A stretch of 33,975 nt of DNA, from the NCBI GenBank assembly GCA_013140995.1, contig JABFRX010000303.1, positions 1-33,975 on the forward strand. Direction: 5' to 3'. The translations under genes and the position numbers were made by a program. Positions 15,782 through 23,087 of this stretch are shown piece after piece; the stretch's first letter is position 1; each line of letters starts with the position of its first letter. Source of the DNA: Alphaproteobacteria bacterium (GTDB lineage: Bacteria; Pseudomonadota; Alphaproteobacteria; Micropepsales; Micropepsaceae). The notes below the pieces were generated by a model. That model made no database searches. It saw nothing but the letters and a program-made list of their open reading frames with translations, and was not told the DNA's origin.

Positions 15782-17743
15782 TTAGTACCGCAGCGTCTGG
15801 TCGAACAGGTTCATCGTCCACGCGATCCAGATGAGCGCGAGGCACGCGAGCGCGACGACGCTTTCCTTCAGGCGCCCCCAGAAGCCGCGCATCGGGTTTG
15901 CCCAGGCTTGGATCGCATTGACGACGGCGAAGAACGATCCCAAAACGCCGCCATAGCCGATCAGCTGCAGGATTCTCAGCGTTGGGTCCGCGCTGTCGTC
16001 GAGGCGCCAGATTTCGCCGATGCCCGGTGCCAGCGTGACGGCGAACCCGATGAAGAGCGTGAGCAGAGCGAGCGACGTCATCATAACGAAAAGCCGCAAG
16101 ATGTGCTCGACTGCGTTCCAGTGCAGATTGATGCCGTAGTGCCGCCTGACCCCCGCGGCCGCCGGCCACAGTACGAGATTGAGCGCAAGCACTGCCATCG
16201 ACCCGAACAACAGCGGCGTGATCAGCGCGGAACTTTCCGGCACGTCCACCTTCTGGAAGTAGGCGATGCCCGACGATGAGGGCAACATCATCATCCTTCC
16301 CTTTGCATCAGGCTTAAAAATGAGGCGTGCCCGTCCGTCCGCCGCGCGATACTCGCCTTCGCCCAGTGGCTCCCACCGACGCGGTTGGCCGTTCAATCCG
16401 GTGAACAGATCGACCTGAATGACGCCGTCGGCGTCCGCGGTGACGGTCGCCTGGCCCAGCACCGCGAAGATTTTGAAGATGGACGCTTCCGAGCGGCGGG
16501 TCGTGACGTAGCTGCCCACGATTTTCGTCGTGTCATCCTTTGCGACTACCGCTTTGTCGGCGTCGTCCACGAAGTAGCGTTCGCGGAACTTGCGCCAGAG
16601 CGGGCTGCGGGGCGGGACGTCGCTGCGGCCGGCGCTGTTGTAGGACACGAAGAAGCCGAAACTCTGGCTCGGGATCAGGTGCATGTCGCTGTGGAACGCG
16701 ATCGTGTCGCCGCCGTGTCCGACAGTGCGCAGCGATCCGCGCGCGGCCTCATAGAAGCCGAGGCCGATGCCGTTTTGTCGGTTGTCCAGCGTTGTGACCG
16801 TGTTGTGCATCAGCGCCACGGTTTCGGGCTTCAGAATGCGTGCCTCGCCCAGCGCACCGCCGTTCAGGAACGCGATCATGAACTTCGTCATGTCGATTGC
16901 ACTGCTGGATTGGCTGCCGCACGCGTAGCCGTTCACGATCTCGAACGCCAACGGTTCGCCCGAGGCCAGCCGGTAGCCCGACGACATGTCGGCTTCCAGA
17001 TTCTTGGGCAGCGGTTGGCGCAACGTCGAATGCGTCATGCCGAGCGGTTTGAAGATGTTGTCTTCCACGTAGGCGTCGAACTGCTTGCCCGACACGCGCT
17101 CGACGATGTAGCCGGCCAGCGCCGTGCCGTAGTTCGAGTACGAGGGCGTGGTGCCAGGTTCGAAAATCTGCGCCGGCAGGTTCTCGCGGACGTACTTGCC
17201 CATGTCGGGCTTGCCCGCGTTCTGAGCGCCGAGGTTTTTCAGGATCTCTTGGAAGCCTGCGCGGTGCGTCATCAGATTGCGCATCGTGACGGGCTTGCCG
17301 AACGGCTTTGGAATCTGGAAGTCGAGGTAGGTGTTCACGTCGGCGTCGAGGTCGATCTTGCCTTGCTCGACCAGCTGCATCACCGACGTCCAGGTCGCCA
17401 GCTTCGTGATCGAGCCTACGCGGAACAGCGTCGTTTCGGCCGATACCGGCTTCTTCGTTTTTACATCGGCGTAGCCGTAGCCTTTCGCGAACACGACCTT
17501 GCCGTCCTTGACGATCGAAATCGTGGCGCCCGCGATGTCGTTCGTTTCGATCTGCAGCGGGACGAGGCCGTCGAGGAATGCTTCGATGTCCTTGGGGTCG
17601 AGCGCGGGCTGAGGCGGCGCTGCCGCAGCAGGCGCAACCGGCGCCGGAGGCTTGTTATCGCCAAGCGCAACCCCGGCAAGACTGGCCGCAAAAAACACCA
17701 CGGCCGCCCGAACAACCGCCGGCAGGCGCCACACGCCGTTCAT
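15782..17743 (-). CDS. Serine beta-lactamase-fold hydrolase with C-terminal four-helix membrane domain
   Basis: A 653-residue protein. A signal peptide (to about residue 29) and a Pro/Ala linker precede a class C beta-lactamase/DD-peptidase-like domain (about 50-390). Its catalytic motifs are S-x-x-K (Ser111-Ile-Thr-Lys114), Y-S-N (202-204) and H-G-G (343-345, the KTG equivalent). A beta-rich segment follows to about 500, then four membrane helices near 508-530, 548-573, 590-613 and 630-648. The catalytic domain is periplasmic. Relatives include esterases and D-amino-peptidases, so antibiotic hydrolysis should not be assumed. The ATG at 17743 has GGGGGA 4 nt upstream. It stands alone between convergent and divergent neighbours. 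Confidence 0.9.
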   Translation of the reverse strand: MNGVWRLPAVVRAAVVFFAASLAGVALGDNKPPAPVAPAAAAPPQPALDPKDIEAFLDGLVPLQIETNDIAGATISIVKDGKVVFAKGYGYADVKTKKPVSAETTLFRVGSITKLATWTSVMQLVEQGKIDLDADVNTYLDFQIPKPFGKPVTMRNLMTHRAGFQEILKNLGAQNAGKPDMGKYVRENLPAQIFEPGTTPSYSNYGTALAGYIVERVSGKQFDAYVEDNIFKPLGMTHSTLRQPLPKNLEADMSSGYRLASGEPLAFEIVNGYACGSQSSSAIDMTKFMIAFLNGGALGEARILKPETVALMHNTVTTLDNRQNGIGLGFYEAARGSLRTVGHGGDTIAFHSDMHLIPSQSFGFFVSYNSAGRSDVPPRSPLWRKFRERYFVDDADKAVVAKDDTTKIVGSYVTTRRSEASIFKIFAVLGQATVTADADGVIQVDLFTGLNGQPRRWEPLGEGEYRAADGRARLIFKPDAKGRMMMLPSSSGIAYFQKVDVPESSALITPLLFGSMAVLALNLVLWPAAAGVRRHYGINLHWNAVEHILRLFVMMTSLALLTLFIGFAVTLAPGIGEIWRLDDSADPTLRILQLIGYGGVLGSFFAVVNAIQAWANPMRGFWGRLKESVVALACLALIWIAWTMNLFDQTLRY

Positions 17744-17950
17744 ACTGTCCCCCAAAAGAGCCGGCTTATTCCACCGGTCTTCCCCAAGCCCGCATTCAAC
17801 ACCTGGTTGTGTCGCCGATCAATGCACGCAACTATGCCTATCTCATTGATATCGTTCGGTTTCAGGTTGTTTTGGGCGGCAATGTGACTTTCCCATCACG
17901 CGCGACCGCTGTCACACGCGCGGGAGCGAGCGTGCGCCTACAGTTCCTGC

Positions 17951-19459
17951 ATGCGCATCCTCCTCATCAATATTCCCCATCCGGCTATCGGCAGCCGCAT
18001 CCCAAAGGAGCAGCTGCCGCCGCTGGGGCTGCTCAGTATCGGCGGCCCTTTGATCGACGCCGGCCACGACGTTGCGCTGATCGACGGCGAGTTGGGACCG
18101 ATGAAACTGGAGGTCATCGCGGAACAAGCGTTGGCGCATGCGCCCGACGCTGTGTTGTTCGGTCATACCGGCTCGACCTCAGGCCATCCGATCATCCTGC
18201 AGTTGGCGCGCACGATCCGGGCGTTGATGCCGCGTACGTTGATTGTCTACGGCGGCGTGCATCCGACCTATTTCTGGCGCGATGTTCTGACGGGCGAACC
18301 GCAGATCGACATCATCGTCCGCGGCGAGGGCGAGGAGACGGTGACCCGCTTGTTCGACGCGCTCGGCAGACAACAGAACTACGCGCACCTCCCGGGCCTC
18401 GCGTTTCGCGTTCACGGGGAGGTTCGGGCAACGCCAGCAGCGCCCGTGATCAAAGACCTCGACGCCTATCGCGTCGGCTGGGAGCTGATCGACCACAAGC
18501 GCTATTCCTATTGGGGCAACAAGCGCGCCGTCGTGATCCAGTTCTCGCGCGGCTGTCCGCATCTTTGTAACTACTGCGGCCAGCGCGGGTTCTGGACGCG
18601 CTGGCGCCACCGCGACCCGCAGAAACTTGCGGCTGAAATCGCGCGCCTGCACCGCGACCACGGCGTTGAAGTGTTCAACTTTGCCGACGAAAACCCGAGC
18701 GCCGGCCGCAGGCCTTGGAAAGCGTTCCTCGAAGCGCTGATCGCCGAGAACGTGGACGTCACGCTGATCGGCTCCACCCGCGCGGGCGACATCGTGCGCG
18801 ATGCCGACATTCTGCATCTATACAAGAGGGCGGGCTTCGAACGCTTCCTGATGGGCATGGAAAACACCGACCAGGCGACGCTCGATCTGATCAAGAAAGG
18901 CGCGACCACTTCGGACGACCGTGAGGCGATCAAGCTGCTGCGCAAACACGGCATTCTATCGCTCGCAACCTGGGTTGCGGGCTTCGACGAACAGACTGAC
19001 CGCGACTTCCTGCGTGGCCTGCGCCAACTTGTGTCCTACGACCCCGACCAGATCATCACGCTCTATGCGACGCCGCACCGCTGGACACCGTACTACCGCC
19101 TGGTCGAGCAACGCCGCGTGATCCAAGAAGACCAGAGCAAGTGGGACTACAAGCACCAAGTGCTCTCGATGCGGCACATGCCGCCATGGCGCGTGTTCCT
19201 ATGGGTGAAGTTCATCGAGGTCGTGGCGCAAGCACGCCCGCGCGCGCTCGCCCGCTTGATCTGGCACCCGGACAAGAAAATCCGCCACGCGATCCGCTGG
19301 TACTACAAGATGGGCCGCCGCGTCTGGTTCCACGAAATCATCAGCTTCTTCCTGCGCGACAAACGCATCGCGGACGGCAAGACGGTCGCCGAATGGCTAG
19401 GCCCAGCGCAAGACGCGGACGAGGAATCAATGGCGGTCAAGAAGCGCGCGGCCGCTTAA
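17951..19459 (+). CDS. bchE: B12-binding radical SAM protein, BchE-like (Mg-protoporphyrin IX monomethyl ester oxidative cyclase type)
   Basis: A 502-residue protein. Residues 1 to about 160 form a B12-binding-type Rossmann domain (RILLINIPHPAIGS; GHTGSTSGHP; YGGVHPTYFWRD; IIVRGEGEETV). Radical SAM iron-sulfur cysteines are Cys202, Cys206 and Cys209 in SRGCPHLCNYCGQ, the C-x3-C-x2-C signature, followed by a TIM-barrel with FNFADENPS and MGMENTDQATL. From memory the sequence resembles proteins annotated as BchE, which forms ring E of bacteriochlorophyll without oxygen using water. It differs from the classic Rhodobacter BchE in the cluster motif, so a related, unassigned B12-radical SAM reaction is quite possible. 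No other bch, crt or puf gene is in the window. Its stop overlaps that of the convergent hydrolase. Confidence 0.65.
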   Translation: MRILLINIPHPAIGSRIPKEQLPPLGLLSIGGPLIDAGHDVALIDGELGPMKLEVIAEQALAHAPDAVLFGHTGSTSGHPIILQLARTIRALMPRTLIVYGGVHPTYFWRDVLTGEPQIDIIVRGEGEETVTRLFDALGRQQNYAHLPGLAFRVHGEVRATPAAPVIKDLDAYRVGWELIDHKRYSYWGNKRAVVIQFSRGCPHLCNYCGQRGFWTRWRHRDPQKLAAEIARLHRDHGVEVFNFADENPSAGRRPWKAFLEALIAENVDVTLIGSTRAGDIVRDADILHLYKRAGFERFLMGMENTDQATLDLIKKGATTSDDREAIKLLRKHGILSLATWVAGFDEQTDRDFLRGLRQLVSYDPDQIITLYATPHRWTPYYRLVEQRRVIQEDQSKWDYKHQVLSMRHMPPWRVFLWVKFIEVVAQARPRALARLIWHPDKKIRHAIRWYYKMGRRVWFHEIISFFLRDKRIADGKTVAEWLGPAQDADEESMAVKKRAAA

Positions 19460-20280
19460 AGCTGTGCGAAGAATTCCTCGACAATCGCATTGAACCGCGC
19501 CGGTCGTTCGAAATAGGTCGAGTGCCCCGCGTTCGGGATATGCGCGACTTTCGTACGGGGCACCACGCGCGCGATGGCGTCGGCTGCGAACGGTGGGATC
19601 ACGACATCTTCGTCGCCCGAAACAAAGAGGATGGGGCAGGCGACAGCCCGCAGATCCTCAGGCGCGCGTGTGCGCATTGCAAAGAGCCTTGCGCCGACTT
19701 TCATCACATCAAGTGCCGCGTTCTGGTCGCTGATGTGACGATAGAGCAGGTGCATCGCGGGTTGCTCGTGCGCCATGCGCTCGCCCGCCGCCGGATGAAT
19801 GCCGCGCCCAAATAGGGCGGGAGCCCTCGGAGCTTCCGATTGCAGCCAAGCATTCAGGCGCGTGCGCTCCGGCTCGCCGATCTTGAGCGGGTCGATCGTG
19901 CCTGTCGTGCACGCCATCACCAACGCCTTGAGCGCGGGCGGCTTCGTGAGCGCGTACTCGAGCGCGCTCCAACCGCCCATCGACTGCGCCACGATCCGCA
20001 CGTCGTCGAGTTTCAAGTGTTCGATGAGCGTCGCTAGGTCGCCCGCATAATCTTGCGGATCAGGCCCATCCGCGAGCGGCGACGACGGATGAAACCCGCG
20101 ATGCGCGAACGTCACGCACGTGTAGCGCGGCGCGAAGTGCGCAACCTGCTGAAACCAGGACAGATGATTGCCGCCCAGCCCGTGCGCAAACACGATCGCA
20201 GGCCCTTCGCCCGTCACCTCATAGTGAATGCGGCAATCCGGCCGCTCAAGCACACCGAGCCGGCGCGGCGGCGCGTTCAT
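19456..20280 (-). CDS. Alpha/beta hydrolase
   Basis: A 274-residue protein. The oxyanion segment is VFAHGLGGNH; the nucleophile elbow is AQSMGGW with Ser100 (Ala in place of the first elbow Gly); the acid is in GDEDVVIPP (likely Asp225); the general base is His253 in PNAGHSTYF. This triad is complete, and the family covers esterases, haloalkane or C-C hydrolases and 3-oxoadipate enol-lactonases; the latter group is closest in overall pattern. The ATG begins 1 nt after the TGA of the glyoxalase gene (TGAGATG), so translation is coupled. Its product may process thioesters or lactones made by the same operon, which is inference. The stop overlaps the radical SAM stop at TTAA. Confidence 0.88.
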   Translation of the reverse strand: MNAPPRRLGVLERPDCRIHYEVTGEGPAIVFAHGLGGNHLSWFQQVAHFAPRYTCVTFAHRGFHPSSPLADGPDPQDYAGDLATLIEHLKLDDVRIVAQSMGGWSALEYALTKPPALKALVMACTTGTIDPLKIGEPERTRLNAWLQSEAPRAPALFGRGIHPAAGERMAHEQPAMHLLYRHISDQNAALDVMKVGARLFAMRTRAPEDLRAVACPILFVSGDEDVVIPPFAADAIARVVPRTKVAHIPNAGHSTYFERPARFNAIVEEFFAQL

Positions 20281-20281
20281 C

Positions 20282-20701
20282 TCACCACACCCCTGTGTTC
20301 GCCATCGACGTCCACGGTTCCTGCGGCGGCAACGCCTTGCCCTTCTGTAAGAACTCGATCGAGATTTGATCGGGCGAGCGCACGAAGGCCATGCGGCCGT
20401 CGCGCGGCGGCCGGTTGATTGTAACGCCCGCTTTCAGCAGCCGCTCGCACGTCGCGTAGATGTCGTCGACGGCGAAAGCCAGATGGCCGAAATTACGTCC
20501 GCCCGCGTATTCGTGTTCGTCCCAATTGTAGGTGAGCTCGATTTCGGCATCCGCGCTTTCGGGTGCCGATAGGAAGACGAGCGTAAATCGCCCGCCCTGG
20601 TTTTCGATGCGGCGGGTTTCGTTGAGGCCCAGCTTGTTGACGAAAAAGTCGAGCGCGCCCTCGAGATTGCCGACGCGCAGCATCGTGTGCAGGTACTTCA
20701 T
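20282..20701 (-). CDS. gloA: Lactoylglutathione lyase (glyoxalase I)
   Basis: A 139-residue single-domain glyoxalase I. The metal ligands match the Ni-type bacterial enzyme: His5, Glu55, His73 and Glu116, in [24 protein letters not shown] and SIEFLQ. It converts the methylglyoxal-glutathione hemithioacetal to S-lactoylglutathione in the cytoplasm. The length and RxxxGG-type loop (RIENQGGRF) fit the short, type-II form. The C-terminal tail [19 protein letters not shown] extends a little past the fold. It precedes the hydrolase with 1 nt spacing and lies 58 bp downstream of the DUF1801 gene. Glyoxalase II is not obvious nearby, though the adjacent hydrolase is of a different fold. Confidence 0.93.
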   Translation of the reverse strand: MKYLHTMLRVGNLEGALDFFVNKLGLNETRRIENQGGRFTLVFLSAPESADAEIELTYNWDEHEYAGGRNFGHLAFAVDDIYATCERLLKAGVTINRPPRDGRMAFVRSPDQISIEFLQKGKALPPQEPWTSMANTGVW

Positions 20702-20759
20702 TGATGTTCGGTCCCGGCGGTTTGGTTCCGCTTACCAGCAGCGCGGAACGATGTCGAGG

Positions 20760-21134
20760 TTAGCGCGCCTTGCGTTGCGCGGCTTTTGCGGCCTGCTGGG
20801 CAATGCGCGCTTTCACGATCTTGCGCACCAGCGCCGCCGGCAAAGCGCCGCCAATCGGAAAGCGGATCGTACCCTTGGAGGTGCTGTAACCCTTGATATC
20901 CACGGCGAAAAGCTGGAGCACCGATCCCGGATAGAACGAGCAGTGTTTTGCTGCCGCGCCGTACGACACAAGCATCCGTCCGTCGACGAATACTGTTGGG
21001 ACGCCGTAGCTGATCCCCTCGGTTGCTTTCGGCACCGCCGCCAAGATCGAACGGCGCAACCGTTCCAGCGTCGTACGCTGCTCTGCCGGGAGTAATGCGA
21101 GATAGCCGGCGACAGTTTTGGCGGCCGGCTTCAT
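20760..21134 (-). CDS. DUF1801-domain protein (YdhG-like)
   Basis: A 124-residue protein. It has a typical DUF1801 core: TVAGYLALLPAEQRTTLERLR, PKATEGISYGVPTVFVDGRM, and the later strand KGTIRFPIGGALPAALVRKI. DUF1801 proteins are often labelled iron chaperones by analogy with frataxin-like Bacillus YdhG, but for most members the function is unproved. The C-terminus is a basic Ala/Lys/Arg tail (QQAAKAAQRKAR). The ATG overlaps the GST stop in an ATGA arrangement (21131-21134), so it is translationally coupled to the GST. Confidence 0.85.
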   Translation of the reverse strand: MKPAAKTVAGYLALLPAEQRTTLERLRRSILAAVPKATEGISYGVPTVFVDGRMLVSYGAAAKHCSFYPGSVLQLFAVDIKGYSTSKGTIRFPIGGALPAALVRKIVKARIAQQAAKAAQRKAR

Positions 21135-21745
21135 CGTTGCTGCTTGTCCCGCGCACGCTGATATGTGGGCAACGCATGCAGCCGTTCCTGATACGCCGCG
21201 AGCGAAGGTGGCAATACTCTGCCAAGCGCGCCGACCCAAACGCCCAGCGACGTGCTGATCGCGATGTCCGCAAGCGTCAAGCTGGAACCTACCAAGTAAG
21301 GCCGGTCGCCGAGCGTCTTGACGACGTAGTCGACGAACTGATCGACGCGGCTGTCCTGCGCGCGGACCGACCAGTTCTGCTTGTCGGCTTCGGTCGCACC
21401 GCCGAACTTCGCCATAAGCAGCGTGTTGACGAACGCGCCGAGCGACGCCTCGCTGAACACGGTGAGCTGCAACACCCGCGCAAGCGCAACAGGATCGTCC
21501 TTCGGCAGCAACGGCGTCGGTCCATATCGCTCAGCCAAATAGAACATGATCGCGACCGACTCGTTGATCGCGACCTCGCCATCCTGCAAGAACGGCACGT
21601 TCCCGATCGGATTGAGCTTGGCGTAAGCGTCGCTCACCGGGAACGACACTGCCTCGGCCTGGTAGGCAAGCCCCATCTCCTCGCACTGCCAAAAGAGACG
21701 CACGCCGCGGGCGCCGCGCGGAAAATTCCAAATCTTGATCGTCAT
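21131..21745 (-). CDS. Glutathione S-transferase family protein
   Basis: A 204-residue protein. The N-domain includes GVRLFWQCEEMGL, the substrate-side NPIGNVPFLQDGE with the cis-Pro, and NESVAIMFYLAERYG, which contacts glutathione. The C-domain has DRPYLVGSSLTLADIAIST, the GST N-capping box with LADI. No catalytic Tyr/Ser/Cys is obvious at the N-terminus, though Asn7 or Arg10 lie near the expected site. Detoxification by glutathione conjugation or thiol reduction is the family role; the substrate is unknown. TAG of the preceding gene is 1 nt before its ATG. It is part of the minus-strand detoxification set. Confidence 0.9.
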   Translation of the reverse strand: MTIKIWNFPRGARGVRLFWQCEEMGLAYQAEAVSFPVSDAYAKLNPIGNVPFLQDGEVAINESVAIMFYLAERYGPTPLLPKDDPVALARVLQLTVFSEASLGAFVNTLLMAKFGGATEADKQNWSVRAQDSRVDQFVDYVVKTLGDRPYLVGSSLTLADIAISTSLGVWVGALGRVLPPSLAAYQERLHALPTYQRARDKQQR

Positions 21746-21746
21746 G

Positions 21747-22079
21747 CTAAGTCCGTTCTGTCCGCTTGCCGAACGGTCTTGAGGCCAAACGCGATCCGCG
21801 CCCGCGAGCCCGAACGCAAGCCCGGTCGACCTCGCTCTTATCTTTGGTGGTTCCCCAAATACGAAGCGGGGACACGTCGACATCCTCCAGTTCGAGCGCA
21901 GTGAGAACCTGTGTCCAGCCCTCATGCTGGCCGGAAGCGGCCAATTCACGCGCTCGGGGCATAAGAATGTCTTTGCCCGCACGTCCGGTGACGACCTTTT
22001 GAGCCAAGCGCTGCGTCTCGCGCGCTGAAGCGCTCTCATGTCGTTCGGGGTGGCGGGCTTTCCAAAGAATCACGGTCAT
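21747..22079 (-). CDS. Hypothetical protein upstream of GST (coupled)
   Basis: A 110-residue protein not recognised. It is rich in basic residues, with sequence such as SARETQRLAQKVVTGRAGKD and HEGWTQVLTALELEDVDVSPL that reads like real protein in its central 60 residues. The C-terminal 30 residues are Arg/Lys/Ser-rich and possibly disordered. Its stop codon is 1 nt before the GST start (TAGCATG), the strongest evidence that it is genuine. No ribosome site was found before ATG 22079. It could be a spurious reading frame, because another frame over this region is also open. Confidence 0.5.
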   Translation of the reverse strand: MTVILWKARHPERHESASARETQRLAQKVVTGRAGKDILMPRARELAASGQHEGWTQVLTALELEDVDVSPLRIWGTTKDKSEVDRACVRARGRGSRLASRPFGKRTERT

Positions 22080-22184
22080 CGGTGGGCCACTTCGCAAGTT
22101 GGCCCACTATCGTTCTTTATTTGTTCCAGCGTGTCAAGGCTAGCGTTGGCGGCATCCACAGGCGAGGAAGTCGCACTGGCCTTC

Positions 22185-22829
22185 TTAGTAGCCGCGCCCC
22201 TCGCCGCCGTGTTCGCCGCCTTCACCACCTTCGCCGCCATCCCGGTCGCGTCCGTCGCGCTCGCAGTAATCGCGGTCGCCGCCGCCTTGTTCGCTGACAT
22301 CGCGTGTGTCGCGGTCGTCACGTTCGAGACCGGCTTCGCGGTCGGCGCCGTCGTCGCGCCAGCGATCGTCGTCTTCGATGAGTGCCGCGTGCTCTCGCGG
22401 CTCGATTTCCGGCGCCGCGTCTCCCGATGCGAGGGAGGGCGCCTTCGGCTTTACGCGAGGCATTGCGGATGCGAATCGGCTGGCTCTTGCAGCCGGCTCG
22501 CGGATGACGTCGACCGGTGCCGTGGTTCGCAGCAAGTCCGCGGGCGGTTCGGCGGCGGGTACCGCCGGCGCTTCGGGTGCCACAAAGCTAGCGGGTGTGG
22601 GCTGCACGGTGCCGCAGAGCTCGCGCGAGTGCACGCGGACCTCCTCGTTGCCGAGTCTCATCACGCAGCCACCCGTGCCGTCCGCCGCTTGCGCCGAGTT
22701 TGCTTCAAGTGTCCCGAGCGCCGCCGGCTGCATCCACATGTAGAAGCCGGTCAACGCGGCTCCGGTCATCAAGATCGTCGCGCGCCGCCTCAGTTTCCCG
22801 CCGGCAACTTGTTCTACTTCCCCAGCCAT
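22185..22829 (-). CDS. Membrane-anchored protein with charged, repetitive acidic C-terminal tail
   Basis: A 214-residue protein. A basic N-terminus (KLRRR) precedes one membrane helix (about 17-34), then a short conserved-looking part with Cys55 and Cys72 (GGCVMRLGNEEVRVHSRELC), a Pro/Ala linker, and a tail from about 148 to the end. That tail is dominated by Asp/Arg and Gly/Glu (DDDRWRDD; ERDDRDTRD; GGEGGEGGEHGGE). I do not recognise the family. Tail repeats suggest disorder, or metal or cation contact. The ATG at 22829 has AGGTGAGTG just upstream; a GTG one codon earlier is possible. The antisense frame over the tail looks hydrophobic but is a shadow. Confidence 0.65.
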   Translation of the reverse strand: MAGEVEQVAGGKLRRRATILMTGAALTGFYMWMQPAALGTLEANSAQAADGTGGCVMRLGNEEVRVHSRELCGTVQPTPASFVAPEAPAVPAAEPPADLLRTTAPVDVIREPAARASRFASAMPRVKPKAPSLASGDAAPEIEPREHAALIEDDDRWRDDGADREAGLERDDRDTRDVSEQGGGDRDYCERDGRDRDGGEGGEGGEHGGEGRGY

Positions 22830-23087
22830 CACTCACCTCTCCAAGCTTTTCGTTCGTGAGTCGTGAGTTGAAGTTTAAGAATGTGTTAATCGGCGCGTGT
22901 TAACGAGCGGACCGTACTTGAAATACGCAGAGCGCAACCGGGAGTTCCGCTTGAAACGCCTTGCTGCACTGTGATTTGTAATGCGGCACACAAACCTGCC
23001 GCGTGTGGCGGGTGACGGCGCATTGTTGCTATGGCGCGCAGGCAACGGCCGATGCAGATTTATTTGCAATCCGCTGCGGGCTGAAAT
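22830..23087. other. 258-bp spacer; short hairpin only
   Basis: This lies between the acidic-tail protein start and the sulfatase stop, both on the minus strand. GCGGCA (22983-22988) and TGCCGC (22997-23002) form a 6-bp stem with an 8-nt loop, without a T-tract, so termination is doubtful. It should hold the promoter of the acidic-tail gene. No small ORF is convincing. Confidence 0.4.

Noticed and set aside
16385-17887. 500-codon plus-strand frame opposite the beta-lactamase-fold gene
   Set aside because: Composition is Val/Asp/Arg-rich with no motif; the minus strand has complete catalytic motifs.
17883-17900. PpsR/CrtJ-like box upstream of the BchE-like gene (TGT-N12-ACG)
   Set aside because: The second half-site is ACG rather than ACA, and no other TGT-N12-ACA occurs in the spacer; chance match.
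22038-22859. Long plus-strand frame with a hydrophobic, membrane-like stretch
   Set aside because: It is antisense to the acidic Gly/Glu and Asp/Arg tail of the minus-strand gene, whose codons read as Val/Ala/Phe on the other strand; its second half is not protein-like.
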